A stretch of 64,000 nucleotides of DNA from NCBI GenBank assembly GCA_026390795.1, contig JAPLFG010000005.1, forward strand, positions 34,200 through 98,199, written 5' to 3'. Shown in pieces: positions 49,368-62,622 of the stretch. Every line of letters begins with the position of its first letter. Positions within the stretch are counted from its first letter, which is position 1. Under the pieces are notes generated by a model, which saw only the letters and a list, made by a program, of their open reading frames with translations, made no database searches and had not been told where the DNA came from. The DNA is from Ignavibacteriales bacterium. Lineage in GTDB: Bacteria > Bacteroidota > Ignavibacteria > Ignavibacteriales > Melioribacteraceae. The translations under genes and the position numbers were made by a program.

Positions 49368-50844
49368 AAATTATTTTCCCGATTTCACATTCCAAACATC
49401 GGTTCCTAGAACAATAATTTCTAAATAGTTCAATCATACCTTGAGTATAAATCGTCGACTGTACATGATCGTTCATATTTAATGATTGAGCCATATCAGT
49501 TACAATTTGATTCTCTGAGCGTTGTTCGTACAGACTATACACCTTTACAATTTTTTTTGCCAATTGTTGATTGCCGAAAACATCAAAATAAACCGAGAAG
49601 AATGGTAAGACAACATTCACAACTATTTCATCTGCACGCGCAACTCCGATAAAATATTTAATTTCCCCATTAGCTTTCTGGTCTAGAACATAATGGTTTT
49701 TCCAGAACCCGTCAGATTTAACAATAAAGAAAGAACGAAGTGAATTAACTAGCACGGATAGGTTGTAGATCTCATCTATTTTTCTTGTAATAACAGAGAT
49801 CATATTTTTGTGCAGAAGTTCTCTTACCAATCTTGCACCTCCTGCAATGCGGATTGTTGGAAAATTCTGAGGGCGCATTCTAAAAAAGTGCCAGTGAGTT
49901 TCATCAAAATATTTTCCATCATAAAACGGACGGATAGAATTCCAATGATAGGAGATTTTTTCCAGATATTTTTTTGAGACTTCTTCAGTAACACTGTTTG
50001 AACCGAGAGCCAATCCGGATATAAACAAAAATGCGGCTTCATACTTCTCAACCAAGACACCGTCATTTTCAATCTTGCTTAAGTAATTTACATTTACTGC
50101 TTGTGCAAGATTGATCATTTGAGATTTGTTTTTAGAATAACCAAGAGCTTCAAAAATCAATTCGTAAAAAAGTTGCTGCCATATTTCTTTGGATCTAAAA
50201 TCCGAGTGGTTGAACTTTCTTTCATGGAATTGAGACGACAATTCATAAGATATTACCGGTTCTTTAATGTTAAGTTCTTTTATGAATTGCAATTCTTTCA
50301 GGCGATTAAAAACTTTATTGCATTTTTTTTCAAACCGTATAATTCCAAGCTGCTGCAAAACTTTTTCTATAATATCTTGATTAACCTGATCAATATTTAC
50401 CGCACATTTAATACTTGAACCCGAATTTTCATTATGAACTTCAACTTCCTTTTTAATTTCTTCAAGGTGCTCAATTTCAATAAAATCTGAGAAACAAATT
50501 GACGGTACTTTTCTACCTTCACGCGTATAGACGTACCCGTAATTGTTTGTATTCAATAACGATGCATGTAAGATCACTTTAGTGTATTTACTGTCTATAT
50601 TATGACCGTGAGTTTTCCAATCGGAGTAATTGCTGTCAATTTCTATATCACCTATATATGTAAGGTTACCAATTCTTATCCGTGCGTTCTTGAAATCGGG
50701 GCCACCGGTTTCTTGATTGTGTACGCCTACATCTAGAATTGTTATTTCTTCACCGGTACTTGTTTTAAGAGGATGCTGGTAGCTTTGCTTCTTCCAGATT
50801 TCGTATAACGTGCTTTCGTGGATTTTTGAATTTTTATCGTTCAT
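49360..50844 (-). CDS. DUF2851-family protein
   Basis: 494 residues matching the DUF2851 family of Bacteroidota and relatives: HESTLYEIWKKQ, ILDVGVHNQETGGPDFKNARIRIGNLTYIGDIEIDSNYSDWKTHGH, TKVILHASLL, EIWQQLFYELIFEALGYSKNKSQM, FFRMRPQNFPTIRIAGGARLV, and a C-terminal NYCSRNRCLECEIG with a cysteine cluster. The D-x-x-E-T-G-G-P-D-F pattern suggests a nuclease-like metal site; no function is established. Confidence 0.9.
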   Translation of the reverse strand: MNDKNSKIHESTLYEIWKKQSYQHPLKTSTGEEITILDVGVHNQETGGPDFKNARIRIGNLTYIGDIEIDSNYSDWKTHGHNIDSKYTKVILHASLLNTNNYGYVYTREGRKVPSICFSDFIEIEHLEEIKKEVEVHNENSGSSIKCAVNIDQVNQDIIEKVLQQLGIIRFEKKCNKVFNRLKELQFIKELNIKEPVISYELSSQFHERKFNHSDFRSKEIWQQLFYELIFEALGYSKNKSQMINLAQAVNVNYLSKIENDGVLVEKYEAAFLFISGLALGSNSVTEEVSKKYLEKISYHWNSIRPFYDGKYFDETHWHFFRMRPQNFPTIRIAGGARLVRELLHKNMISVITRKIDEIYNLSVLVNSLRSFFIVKSDGFWKNHYVLDQKANGEIKYFIGVARADEIVVNVVLPFFSVYFDVFGNQQLAKKIVKVYSLYEQRSENQIVTDMAQSLNMNDHVQSTIYTQGMIELFRNYCSRNRCLECEIGKIIFN

Positions 50845-50949
50845 CTCAGTTACAAGAAATAATTAACAAAGTGAATCGAAGAAAAGCGATCATAATTCTG
50901 AATAAATTTAACACAATAGCATACTAAATGCTATAACTTATATTTCAAT

Positions 50950-51768
50950 TTATTTTATAGTAGATAGAATCGATTGGATTGCGGAATTGTACTGTTTGAT
51001 TATTTTGTTTATAACACTCCCAAAATTTTCCGTAGAATCGGAATAGATGAGCGCGCGGCTGATATTCATTATGAAATTCATATTCCGAAGTTTGGAAAAC
51101 GCATGAGTAACTTCTTCTAGACTTCCGCCCTGAGTTCCTACTCCGGGTAAAAGTACCGGTATGGATCCGAAAGACTCAATATTATTCTTCAATTCATCAA
51201 TATTTGTTGCTCCGAAAACTATTCCACAATTTTGATTTTGATTCCATTCGAGAATTTTTTTGATCACATGTTGATAAAGAAAATATCCATTTTCAAGTTT
51301 TTGTTTTTCAAAATCCGACGCGCCGCTGTTTGATGTAAGCGCAAGGATAAAATTAAGTTTGTTCTTGTAATCTATAAATGGGCTGAGTGAATCGAAACCC
51401 ATGTAAGGATGAAGTGTAACTGCATCAAAACCAAAATGATCAAAAATTGATTGTGCATACATTTGAGAAGTATTTCCAATATCACCGCGCTTTGCATCCG
51501 CTATTGTTAATACATCATTAGAAATCAATTCCATTGTTTTATGAATTGTCTCAAATCCCCGCGATCCGTCTTTTTCATAAAAAGCAAAATTAATTTTATA
51601 TGCGGCGGCATCTTGATAAGTATTTTCAATAATAATTTTATTGAATTCCAGTATCGGGTTTGAATGACTAAGCAAGTATTTCGGAATTTTTGTTATATCC
51701 GAATCTAAACCGACACAAATATGGTGTCCGCTCGAAATTTTGTTTTCTATTTTTTCTCTTGCCGTCAT
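50950..51768 (-). CDS. pyrF: orotidine-5'-phosphate decarboxylase
   Basis: A 272-residue type 2 (long) PyrF: CVGLDSDITKIPKYL, AAAYKINFAFYEKDG, LTIADAKRGDIGNTSQMYA with the catalytic Asp-Lys-Asp, VTLHPYMGFDSLSPFI and VLLPGVGTQGG. It makes UMP from OMP. It is the last gene of the purN-purH-mreBCD-mrdA-rodA cluster, 13 nt after rodA. Confidence 0.95.
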   Translation of the reverse strand: MTAREKIENKISSGHHICVGLDSDITKIPKYLLSHSNPILEFNKIIIENTYQDAAAYKINFAFYEKDGSRGFETIHKTMELISNDVLTIADAKRGDIGNTSQMYAQSIFDHFGFDAVTLHPYMGFDSLSPFIDYKNKLNFILALTSNSGASDFEKQKLENGYFLYQHVIKKILEWNQNQNCGIVFGATNIDELKNNIESFGSIPVLLPGVGTQGGSLEEVTHAFSKLRNMNFIMNISRALIYSDSTENFGSVINKIIKQYNSAIQSILSTIK

Positions 51769-51781
51769 TTATTTATATCTT

Positions 51782-53011
51782 TTAAGTGTGAAGTTTTCGA
51801 TTGCTATAAATATTTAACACAATGCCTATCATTACCATATTGATAAACTGCGTGCTTCCGCCATAACTAAGAAATGGAAGCGGTAACCCTATAACAGGGG
51901 TAACACCAACGTTCATTCCGATGTTTATTGCAAAGTGAGAGAATAACAGAGTTAGAACTCCTACTGTTACCAGAACACTAAATCGATCTTTAGCAGTTGC
52001 TGATAGTTTGAAAAGTCTCAGAAAAATTATCAAAAAAAGTAAAATGACAATCATACTTCCTATATAACCAAACTCTTCACCTATTACACAATAAATAAAA
52101 TCAGTCCATTGTTCAGGAATAAATCTTAATTGAGTTTGATTACCGTGTAAAAATCCCTTTCCCCAAAAACCTCCGGATCCAATAGCAACTTTAGCCTGAA
52201 GCGCATTATAGCCGGCTCCAAGCGGGTCTGCAGAAGGATCTAGAAATGAAGCAATTCGTTTTTGCTGATGCGGTTTTAATACTTTGTAGATATAATCAAA
52301 GAAAAATCCCGATGAGAGATTTATTATAAATACAGCAATACTGTTGAATAAGTCTTTCTTAAAGAAAAACAAAGCTGCAACAACAAATAAAAGCGCAACA
52401 ATAAAAGCATAAGTTCCCAATATAGAAGCCAGTGTAACAATTCCTGGCGACAACACAACAAACAAACCGAAAAGACTAATGCCGCTCCAAAAAATTAATG
52501 AGATCGTGATTATCAAAAAAACGATTGACGTTCCCATATCCGGTTCGAGCATAATTAAAGCAACTGGAAAAATACCGATCAGCAAGGCCACACCGATATC
52601 TTTTAGATTATTTATATCACGGTTCTTATAAGTGAGCCAGTAAGAAAGCATCAAAATTGTACCAAGTTTTGCAAGCTCGGAAGGCTGAAACCCAAACCCA
52701 CCAATACCGAACCAACTTTTTGCTCCATAGACTGTTTTACCTATTACAAGCACAGCAATAAGGAAAAATATTGAAATACCGTAAAGAGCAATTGCAAATT
52801 TTTTAAATGTTTGCAGAGGTAAAGAAAAAGTAACAAAGAAAACGAATAGTGAAATTATTACAAAGACAACTTGCTTTTGAAAATTTCCGCTTGCAGTTGG
52901 ATGATTAACGGTAGAACTATATATTGCCAGCAATCCGAATACAATTAATCCGATAACAGGAAGAAAAATTGATAAGTCAAATCTATCCTGAAGTTTATAA
53001 TTAATGTTCAA
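51782..53011 (-). CDS. rodA: rod-shape-determining SEDS glycosyltransferase
   Basis: A 409-residue SEDS-family protein with about ten TM segments. Motifs include GFGFQPSELAKLGTILML, ILLFLIIFLRL, AKVAIGSGGFWGKGFLHGNQTQLRFIPEQWTDFIYCVIGEEFG and VIGLPLPFLSYGGS at the C-terminus, all hallmark RodA/FtsW sequences. It polymerises lipid II together with PBP2 (mrdA), whose stop lies 11 nt inside this gene. Confidence 0.95.
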   Translation of the reverse strand: MNINYKLQDRFDLSIFLPVIGLIVFGLLAIYSSTVNHPTASGNFQKQVVFVIISLFVFFVTFSLPLQTFKKFAIALYGISIFFLIAVLVIGKTVYGAKSWFGIGGFGFQPSELAKLGTILMLSYWLTYKNRDINNLKDIGVALLIGIFPVALIMLEPDMGTSIVFLIITISLIFWSGISLFGLFVVLSPGIVTLASILGTYAFIVALLFVVAALFFFKKDLFNSIAVFIINLSSGFFFDYIYKVLKPHQQKRIASFLDPSADPLGAGYNALQAKVAIGSGGFWGKGFLHGNQTQLRFIPEQWTDFIYCVIGEEFGYIGSMIVILLFLIIFLRLFKLSATAKDRFSVLVTVGVLTLLFSHFAINIGMNVGVTPVIGLPLPFLSYGGSTQFINMVMIGIVLNIYSNRKLHT

Positions 53012-54818
53012 GGTTTGCCTCTTTCACTAGCGGAAGCGCTGCTAAGTTTTTTGGCTCTTCTTTTTTGCCTTTTTGAAGATATGCCTTGATTATATCTCTG
53101 GCAATAGGTGCTGCTGCAATGCTTCCGAATCCTGCATTCTCCACAATTACCGCAATAGCAATTTTGGGATTATCATACGGTGCAAAGCCAACAAAAATCG
53201 CATGGTCTTTGCCATGTGGATTTTGCGCGGTACCCGTTTTACCGGCAATAGCAATATCGGGTAATTTTATATTTGTTGCCGTACCGGCGCCATTAACAAC
53301 CAAGTACATAGCCCGGCGAACTATATCAAACGATTTTTTACTGATTCCAATATCATAGTATTGCGGTTTAACATCGTACTGTTTATTGGTTTGAGTATCC
53401 ATATAACTTTTAAGAAAATGCGGTCTTGCAGATTTTCCAAAATTTGCAAAGAGAGCAGCATATTGTGCAAGTTGAAGCGGTGTAACATTCAGTTCTCCTT
53501 GACCAATTCCTAAACTTATTACAAATCCTTTTGTCCAGCCGCTCTTACCGTAAACTCTATTGTAATATTCCGTCGAGGGAACAATTCCTGACGATTCTTC
53601 CGGAATGTCAATTTTTGTTTTAGTACCAAATCCGAACTTCTTGGCATATATTGACCATATATCCAAACCTAATTTATTTACCAGTGTATAGTAAAAAGTA
53701 TTGCATGATTTTTCAATTGATGTTTCAACATTAACGGTTCCATGAACATGCAGGCATTTGAAATAACGGTTGCCAAATTGATAACCGCCGCTGCAATGGA
53801 CTTGAAAGTTTGTATCAATGATACCTTCTTCTAAACCGGCGATAGCAGAAATCATTTTAAATGTTGATCCGGGTGCAAATGTAGACATTGACGCACGGTT
53901 AAACATCGGTCGCTCTGGATTGTTATTCAGTTCTCTCCAAACTTCGTTAGAAGTAACTTTCGCAAAATCCTCAAGATTGTACTGAGGTGCACTTACGAAT
54001 GCAAGTACCTCACCCGTTGTAGGATCGAGTGCAACAACGGCACCACGTTTATCTTTAAATGCTTCTTCTGCAACTTGCTGAGCATCTTTATCAATGGTCA
54101 GAGTTAAATCGTCACCCTTAATAGTTGCTTGGTCTTCATTGCCAGCATTATACCTGCCGATAGTTTTCTGTTTTGAATCAACAAGCATGTACTTAATCCC
54201 TTTTTCGCCGCGGAGATAATCTTCATATGTTTTTTCGATTCCGCCAAAGCCAATATCATCACCGATATCATATTCACCTTTTCTGCGCTGAAAAATATCT
54301 AAAGGAATTTCTTTAGTGTATCCGAACATATGCGCACCGGTAACACCAAACGAATAATCTCTTCGAGTTTCCATGACATAATCAACACCGGGCAGTTTAG
54401 AAGAATTTTCTTCATACCATGCTATTACTTTAAAACTTACGTCTTTGGCAATTTTACGGGGAAGAAATTTTGAATATGATTCATTCTGCTTAAGAATTCT
54501 GTCGATGTACCCTGGACTCATTCCTAAAATGGCTTCTAAATACGGAGATAATTTTTTGTCGTATGTTGACGGTGTTATCCGGAGCGTGAATGATGGTTTA
54601 TTCCCAACGAGTACTTTATGATTTCGGTCGAAAAAAATCCCGCGTGGTGCAAGTTGATAGATTGGTTTAACGCTATTCTCATCGGATTTTTCAGAATAAG
54701 ACGGCTGTTCAAGAATTTGCATATTAAACAGTTGAATAGAACTGATGGCAAAAAAACCTATAATAATAACAAACACAATCCTTCTTCTAAAAATCGAACC
54801 GAAATAATTATCGTTCAT
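53001..54818 (-). CDS. mrdA: penicillin-binding protein 2
   Basis: 605 residues: one N-terminal TM (IVFVIIIGFFAISSIQLF), a pedestal domain (RGIFFDRNHKVLVGNKPSFTLRI), and the transpeptidase domain with SxxK in APGSTFKM, SxN in KSCNTFYY and KTG in AGKTGTAQNPHG. It crosslinks peptidoglycan in the elongasome with RodA and MreBCD. It overlaps mreD by 4 nt (ATGA) and rodA by 11 nt. Confidence 0.95.
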   Translation of the reverse strand: MNDNYFGSIFRRRIVFVIIIGFFAISSIQLFNMQILEQPSYSEKSDENSVKPIYQLAPRGIFFDRNHKVLVGNKPSFTLRITPSTYDKKLSPYLEAILGMSPGYIDRILKQNESYSKFLPRKIAKDVSFKVIAWYEENSSKLPGVDYVMETRRDYSFGVTGAHMFGYTKEIPLDIFQRRKGEYDIGDDIGFGGIEKTYEDYLRGEKGIKYMLVDSKQKTIGRYNAGNEDQATIKGDDLTLTIDKDAQQVAEEAFKDKRGAVVALDPTTGEVLAFVSAPQYNLEDFAKVTSNEVWRELNNNPERPMFNRASMSTFAPGSTFKMISAIAGLEEGIIDTNFQVHCSGGYQFGNRYFKCLHVHGTVNVETSIEKSCNTFYYTLVNKLGLDIWSIYAKKFGFGTKTKIDIPEESSGIVPSTEYYNRVYGKSGWTKGFVISLGIGQGELNVTPLQLAQYAALFANFGKSARPHFLKSYMDTQTNKQYDVKPQYYDIGISKKSFDIVRRAMYLVVNGAGTATNIKLPDIAIAGKTGTAQNPHGKDHAIFVGFAPYDNPKIAIAVIVENAGFGSIAAAPIARDIIKAYLQKGKKEEPKNLAALPLVKEANLEH

Positions 54819-55303
54819 AAGATCCCTTTCTTAGGGGCAAAAATAACAATCGGCAATCCAAATAGCGAAGTATATAAACCGGGTAATAAACCTTCTTCAA
54901 GAATTACGAAAAATAAATTTACGCTTAGGTTTGTATTAGAAATCGTCGCATATATAAAAGCGTTTAAACTTCCACAAAGAAAAATAATAAATAAGAAGAA
55001 AAACGATTCGGTATTGAACTCAATTTTATTTTCATTATAAAAATATCCGACCCAAAAACCAGAAATAGTAAATGAAAACATAAACGCACCGATCAAACCA
55101 CCCGAAAAAAGGTCAAGAAAGAATCCAAGAAAAAATCCAAGAATGGTTCCGTATACTTGCCCGTTTTTTAAAGTGTAGTATGCAATTAGTACGAATATAA
55201 GATTCGGCGCAATACTGGCTATCGAAATCATCGGTATAATAGTCAGTTGAATTAGTGTCAAGGGTATGAAAATTAAAATCGGTTTTAAAATATTGTTAAA
55301 CAT
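54815..55303 (-). CDS. mreD: rod-shape-determining protein MreD
   Basis: A 162-residue membrane protein with five or six TM segments: ILIFIPLTLIQLTIIPMISI, APNLIFVLIAYYTLKNGQVYGTILGFFLGFFLDLFSGGLIGA in the middle, and a C-terminal hydrophobic stretch. Sequence similarity in this family is low, but the size, topology and position between mreC (one base upstream) and mrdA make the call firm. Confidence 0.9.
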   Translation of the reverse strand: MFNNILKPILIFIPLTLIQLTIIPMISIASIAPNLIFVLIAYYTLKNGQVYGTILGFFLGFFLDLFSGGLIGAFMFSFTISGFWVGYFYNENKIEFNTESFFFLFIIFLCGSLNAFIYATISNTNLSVNLFFVILEEGLLPGLYTSLFGLPIVIFAPKKGIL

Positions 55304-55304
55304 T

Positions 55305-56138
55305 TTAATTCTGCTTAAGTAGATTCATTTCAAGATTATTTATTTGTTTGCTTGGTAAAACTTTTAGAATGAATAAATCATTTTCTGCCGGAATATCGGC
55401 AAATGGTGTTATTGTAATAATATGAAGTAACCCAAGTACATTTGATTCTTTTTTCTCAACAATTCCAATAGGAATTGACGGCGGGAATAAAGTACTAAAA
55501 TCCGAAGTTTCAACTCTATCACCAATTTGAACATCGTAGGTTGTCGGGATATCTTTGATGACAAGATTCATTCCGTCATAGCTCAAAATTCCGTCAACAT
55601 TTGTTCTTTGCAAAGTAACTGCAATGTTCAGATTACTATTATTCAGAGTTCGAACTACAGAAAAATTTTCTGCAACATCCATAATCAACCCGATCAAACC
55701 TTTTTCACTTAAAACAGGCATTCCCTTTTTGATCTCATCGTTTGAACCTCTATTGATGATAAAATTGCCTTGAGATTTGGTTACGAGCTTTGAAATTACT
55801 TTTGCCGGAATTAATGGGTAACTGCTTGTATCTCTGAAAGCAATCATATTGCGCAATTCTTCATTCTCGGTTCGTAACTTTCTCATACGGTTAACCTCCA
55901 GCATCAGTTGAGCATTCTCCATTTTCAATTCATCAAGAGAAACATCTCTTTTAAAGATTGAAGTTAGAGAATTAGTTATCTCACTGAGGATAGCGAAATT
56001 ACCCAGCGCGAAAGTTTTTAAATGTTTTGCTTGTGGTTTTTCGCTTTTAGATAGAAGCGTAAGACTGATAACGGAGAGAGCAATTACCAGAATATATTCT
56101 TTGTAGTCGGCTGCTAGTCTTCTTAAAAATTTTAGCAT
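55305..56138 (-). CDS. mreC: rod-shape-determining protein MreC
   Basis: 277 residues: an N-terminal TM (YILVIALSVISLTLL), a coiled coil (DELKMENAQLMLEVNRMRKLRTENEELRNMI), and the beta-barrel MreC core (VISKLVTKSQGNFIINRGSNDEIKKGMPVLSEKGLIGLI). It links MreB to the periplasmic synthesis machinery. Its ATG shares an A with the TAA of mreB (TAATG). Confidence 0.93.
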   Translation of the reverse strand: MLKFLRRLAADYKEYILVIALSVISLTLLSKSEKPQAKHLKTFALGNFAILSEITNSLTSIFKRDVSLDELKMENAQLMLEVNRMRKLRTENEELRNMIAFRDTSSYPLIPAKVISKLVTKSQGNFIINRGSNDEIKKGMPVLSEKGLIGLIMDVAENFSVVRTLNNSNLNIAVTLQRTNVDGILSYDGMNLVIKDIPTTYDVQIGDRVETSDFSTLFPPSIPIGIVEKKESNVLGLLHIITITPFADIPAENDLFILKVLPSKQINNLEMNLLKQN

Positions 56139-57163
56139 TAGTAAGTTCTTTTACGAATGAAGACCTTTGAATACTTATTCAGATTTTCAATACATTTACC
56201 GGCACCGCGTACAACAGCAGTCAAAGGATCATCGGCAACATGAACCGGCAGATTTGTTTCCATTCTAATACGTTCGTCAAGTCCTTTTAATAAGGCTCCG
56301 CCGCCGGTCAACATAACACCGCGGTCAAGAATATCTGCAGAAAGTTCAGGCGGAGTTCTTTCTAGAGTTTGCTTAACTGCTTCTACAATTTGCGAGATAT
56401 TTTCATTCAATGCTTCGCGGATTTCAACTGAGCTCACTTCGGCAGTTTTAGGAATACCTCCTACAAGATCGCGTCCTTTTACCTGCAAAGTGATTTCTTC
56501 TTTAAGCGGAACTGCACTTCCAACTTCGCATTTGATTGATTCGCTTGTACGTTCTCCAATCAAAAGGTTATAATTCTTTTTGAAGAATTGCATAATTGCG
56601 TTGTTCATTTCATCGCCGGCAATTCTAATCGATTCTTCATTGACAATTCCTGCTAGGGCAATAACAGCAATTTCAGTTGTACCGCCGCCGATATCAATCA
56701 CCATATTACCTACCGCTGCTTCAACGTCAATACCTATTCCAATCGCGGCAGCCATTGGCTCGGCAATCAAATGCACTTCCTTAGCACCGGCATGTTCGGC
56801 AGCATCTCGTACTGCTCTCTTTTCAACTTCTGTAACACCGCTTGGTACAGCAATTACAATTCTTTTACTTGCAATATTATTTGGTGTAACTTTTTTAATA
56901 AATGCACGAATCATTCCTTCAGCGATTTCAAAATCGGCAATTACACCGTCTCGCATTGGTCTTGTAACTCTAATTTCCCTATGTTCTCTTCCCTGCATCT
57001 CTTTTGCTTTATTACCAAGCTCAATTATTTTTTTTGTATTTCTATCGAATGCTACAATAGAGGGTTCATTAAGGACAATTCCTTTTCCTTTAATATAAAT
57101 AAGGGTGTTGGCAGTCCCCAGGTCAATTGCTACATCAGTCGAAAAGAAATCAAGAAAACCCAT
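56138..57163 (-). CDS. mreB: actin-like rod-shape protein MreB
   Basis: A 341-residue actin-fold ATPase: DLGTANTLIYIKGKGIVLNEPSIVAFD (phosphate 1), VIDIGGGTTEIAVIALAGI (phosphate 2), VMLTGGGALLKGLDERI (adenosine motif). Polymerises along the membrane and positions the elongasome. The start lies 8 nt after purH, so nucleotide synthesis and shape genes share a transcript here. Confidence 0.96.
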   Translation of the reverse strand: MGFLDFFSTDVAIDLGTANTLIYIKGKGIVLNEPSIVAFDRNTKKIIELGNKAKEMQGREHREIRVTRPMRDGVIADFEIAEGMIRAFIKKVTPNNIASKRIVIAVPSGVTEVEKRAVRDAAEHAGAKEVHLIAEPMAAAIGIGIDVEAAVGNMVIDIGGGTTEIAVIALAGIVNEESIRIAGDEMNNAIMQFFKKNYNLLIGERTSESIKCEVGSAVPLKEEITLQVKGRDLVGGIPKTAEVSSVEIREALNENISQIVEAVKQTLERTPPELSADILDRGVMLTGGGALLKGLDERIRMETNLPVHVADDPLTAVVRGAGKCIENLNKYSKVFIRKRTY

Positions 57164-57171
57164 TTTTCCTC

Positions 57172-58689
57172 TTAGTGTTTAAAATTTCTAATACCCGTAA
57201 ATATCATTGAAATATTTTTGTCGTTAGCGGCGGCTATCACTTCATTATCCCGTACAGAACCGCCCGGCTGTACAACTGCTGTTATTCCGTTTGAAATGAT
57301 TTCAAGAATACCATCTGCAAACGGAAAAAAAGCATCCGAAGCCGCTACAGCACCCTTCAAATCATGTCCAAATTGTTTCGCTTTTGATGCGGCAATCTTT
57401 GTAGAGTCTACACGCGACATTTGTCCGGCTCCAACTCCAATTGCTTTTTTATCCTTAACATATATAATTGCATTCGATTTAGTATGCTTGCAAATAGTCC
57501 AAGCAAATTTTAAATCATCAAATTCTTTCTCTGTATATTTTTTTTCAGTAACCAATTTGAATTTTGTTTCATCAATCTTTGAATTATCTTTTTCCTGAAC
57601 AAGCAAACCGCCGGCAATTGATTTAACAAGTAATTCATTTTGATCAGCATTTTTTTTGATCTTAACTATTCGTCGGTTCTTCTTTGTTTTCACTAGTTCA
57701 AGGGCTTTCTCTGAAAAAGCCGGTGCAACAATAATCTCTGTAAATATTTCATTCATCTTTTCAGCAGTTGCTCCATCAACTTCTTTATTGAATGCAACAA
57801 TTCCGCCGAATGCCGAAACCGGATCGCAAGACAATGCGCGTTCGTATGCATCAAGAACATTTTTCCCAATTGCAGCACCGCATGGATTTGTATGTTTTAC
57901 AATAACACAAGCAGTTTCATCAAAATCGCTCACAAGCTCAATTGCTGCAGATAAGTCTACAATGTTATTGTAAGATAATTCTTTGCCGTGAAGAATATCA
58001 AAATAATTTTCAAAATCGCCAAATAAATATGCCTTCTGGTGAGGGTTCTCGCCGTAGCGCAGATCGAACGAAGCTTTGAAATTGATGCGGATCGCGGTCT
58101 TCGGCTGTTCAAATTCTTTCTCAAAATAATTCGCAATCAAAGTATCGTAAAATGATGTATAACTAAATGCGGCATAAGCCAATTTTTTACGAGTCTCGTT
58201 GCTTACTATTCCAATTTTTAATTCCGTAATGAATCCGGCATATTGCGACGGATCGGTTAATACGGAAACAAATTCGAAATTTTTTGCCGATGCTCTAATT
58301 AAGCTTGGACCACCGATATCTATATTTTCAATTTTTTCTTCGAGAGAAATATCAGTTCTGTCGACAACATTTGGGAAAGGATAAAGATTTACACAAACGA
58401 TATCAATTGCGGAAATCTGGTTTTCACCGGCTTCTTTTTTATCAATAGCGTTATCTCTCCGCATTAAAATTCCGCCGAAAATTTTTGGATGAAGAGTTTT
58501 AACTCTCCCGTCAAAGATTTCGGGAAATCCGGTAAAATCTTTTATTTCTAGACAATCAATTTTATTTTCATGAAGCACTTTGAATGTATTGCCGGTCGCA
58601 AGGATCTGGTATTCTAAAGAATTTAGGTCGCGGGCAAAATCAATAATAGCGGTTTTATCAGAAACACTTATTAACGCAAATTTTTTCAC
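57172..58689 (-). CDS. purH: bifunctional AICAR transformylase / IMP cyclohydrolase
   Basis: 505 residues: the N-terminal IMP cyclohydrolase (ALISVSDKTAIIDFARDL, HPKIFGGILMRRD) and the C-terminal AICAR transformylase (RYGENPHQKAYLFG, IVKHTNPCGAAIGKN with the catalytic Lys-His, ASDAFFPFADGILEI, VQPGGSVRDNEVIAAAND). It catalyses the last two steps of IMP synthesis. It lies 33 nt after purN. Confidence 0.96.
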   Translation of the reverse strand: MKKFALISVSDKTAIIDFARDLNSLEYQILATGNTFKVLHENKIDCLEIKDFTGFPEIFDGRVKTLHPKIFGGILMRRDNAIDKKEAGENQISAIDIVCVNLYPFPNVVDRTDISLEEKIENIDIGGPSLIRASAKNFEFVSVLTDPSQYAGFITELKIGIVSNETRKKLAYAAFSYTSFYDTLIANYFEKEFEQPKTAIRINFKASFDLRYGENPHQKAYLFGDFENYFDILHGKELSYNNIVDLSAAIELVSDFDETACVIVKHTNPCGAAIGKNVLDAYERALSCDPVSAFGGIVAFNKEVDGATAEKMNEIFTEIIVAPAFSEKALELVKTKKNRRIVKIKKNADQNELLVKSIAGGLLVQEKDNSKIDETKFKLVTEKKYTEKEFDDLKFAWTICKHTKSNAIIYVKDKKAIGVGAGQMSRVDSTKIAASKAKQFGHDLKGAVAASDAFFPFADGILEIISNGITAVVQPGGSVRDNEVIAAANDKNISMIFTGIRNFKH

Positions 58690-58722
58690 ACAATCAATCC
58701 GTTTACTACTCGATTATACAGC

Positions 58723-59313
58723 TCAATTATTTATAACAATTTTATGATCGGCAAATTTTTCTACAACAAAGGGTAACAGCTCATGTTCAATTTGTAATAC
58801 ACGTTCGGCAATTTCTTCAGGGCTATTTAATCCAGTAATATCAATACTTTTCTGAGCAATTATATTCCCGTGGTCATAAACCTTATCTACAAAATGAACT
58901 GTAGCACCGGAAACTTTAGCGCCAGACTTGAGCACCGCTTTGTGAACATTCATTCCATACATCCCCTTACCGCCGAAATCCGGTAAAAGAGCAGGATGGA
59001 TGTTTATAATTTTTTCTTCAAATTCATCTATCATATTTTCGGGAATCATTTTAAGAAATCCCGCAAGAACAATAAGATCGACCGGAATCTTTTTAAGCTG
59101 AAGGATTAATTCTTCATAATTAAAAAATCCAGACTGCATTTTAGCGCTAACCAAAAAAACCGGAATTTCATTTTGAGTTGCAAACTCAACAGCACCGCAA
59201 TCTTTTTTATCGCTTACAAGAGCACAAATTCTAATTTTTTCTTTCGGAACTTTTTCAAATACAGATTTAAAATTAGATCCTCTGCCGGAAGCGAAGACAG
59301 CGATATTAAACAT
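58723..59313 (-). CDS. purN: phosphoribosylglycinamide formyltransferase
   Basis: 196 residues: IAVFASGRGSNFKSV, VLAGFLKMIPENMID, NIHPALLPDFGGKGMYG with the catalytic Asn-His, and VSGATVHFVDKVYDHGNIIAQ with the catalytic Asp. Formylates GAR using 10-formyl-THF. First gene of the purN-purH-mre cluster. Confidence 0.95.
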   Translation of the reverse strand: MFNIAVFASGRGSNFKSVFEKVPKEKIRICALVSDKKDCGAVEFATQNEIPVFLVSAKMQSGFFNYEELILQLKKIPVDLIVLAGFLKMIPENMIDEFEEKIINIHPALLPDFGGKGMYGMNVHKAVLKSGAKVSGATVHFVDKVYDHGNIIAQKSIDITGLNSPEEIAERVLQIEHELLPFVVEKFADHKIVINN

Positions 59314-59409
59314 AGATCACAATTTTTGGTGGAAAAAATTATCTAAATGAAGATAAATAATCAATTAATAAGTAGTGATTTTATAAAGATTTATATGGCT
59401 CGGGCGCTT

Positions 59410-62597
<3,188 letters not shown>

Positions 62598-62622
62598 TAA
62601 ATAATCTTTCAAAGTGATTTTT

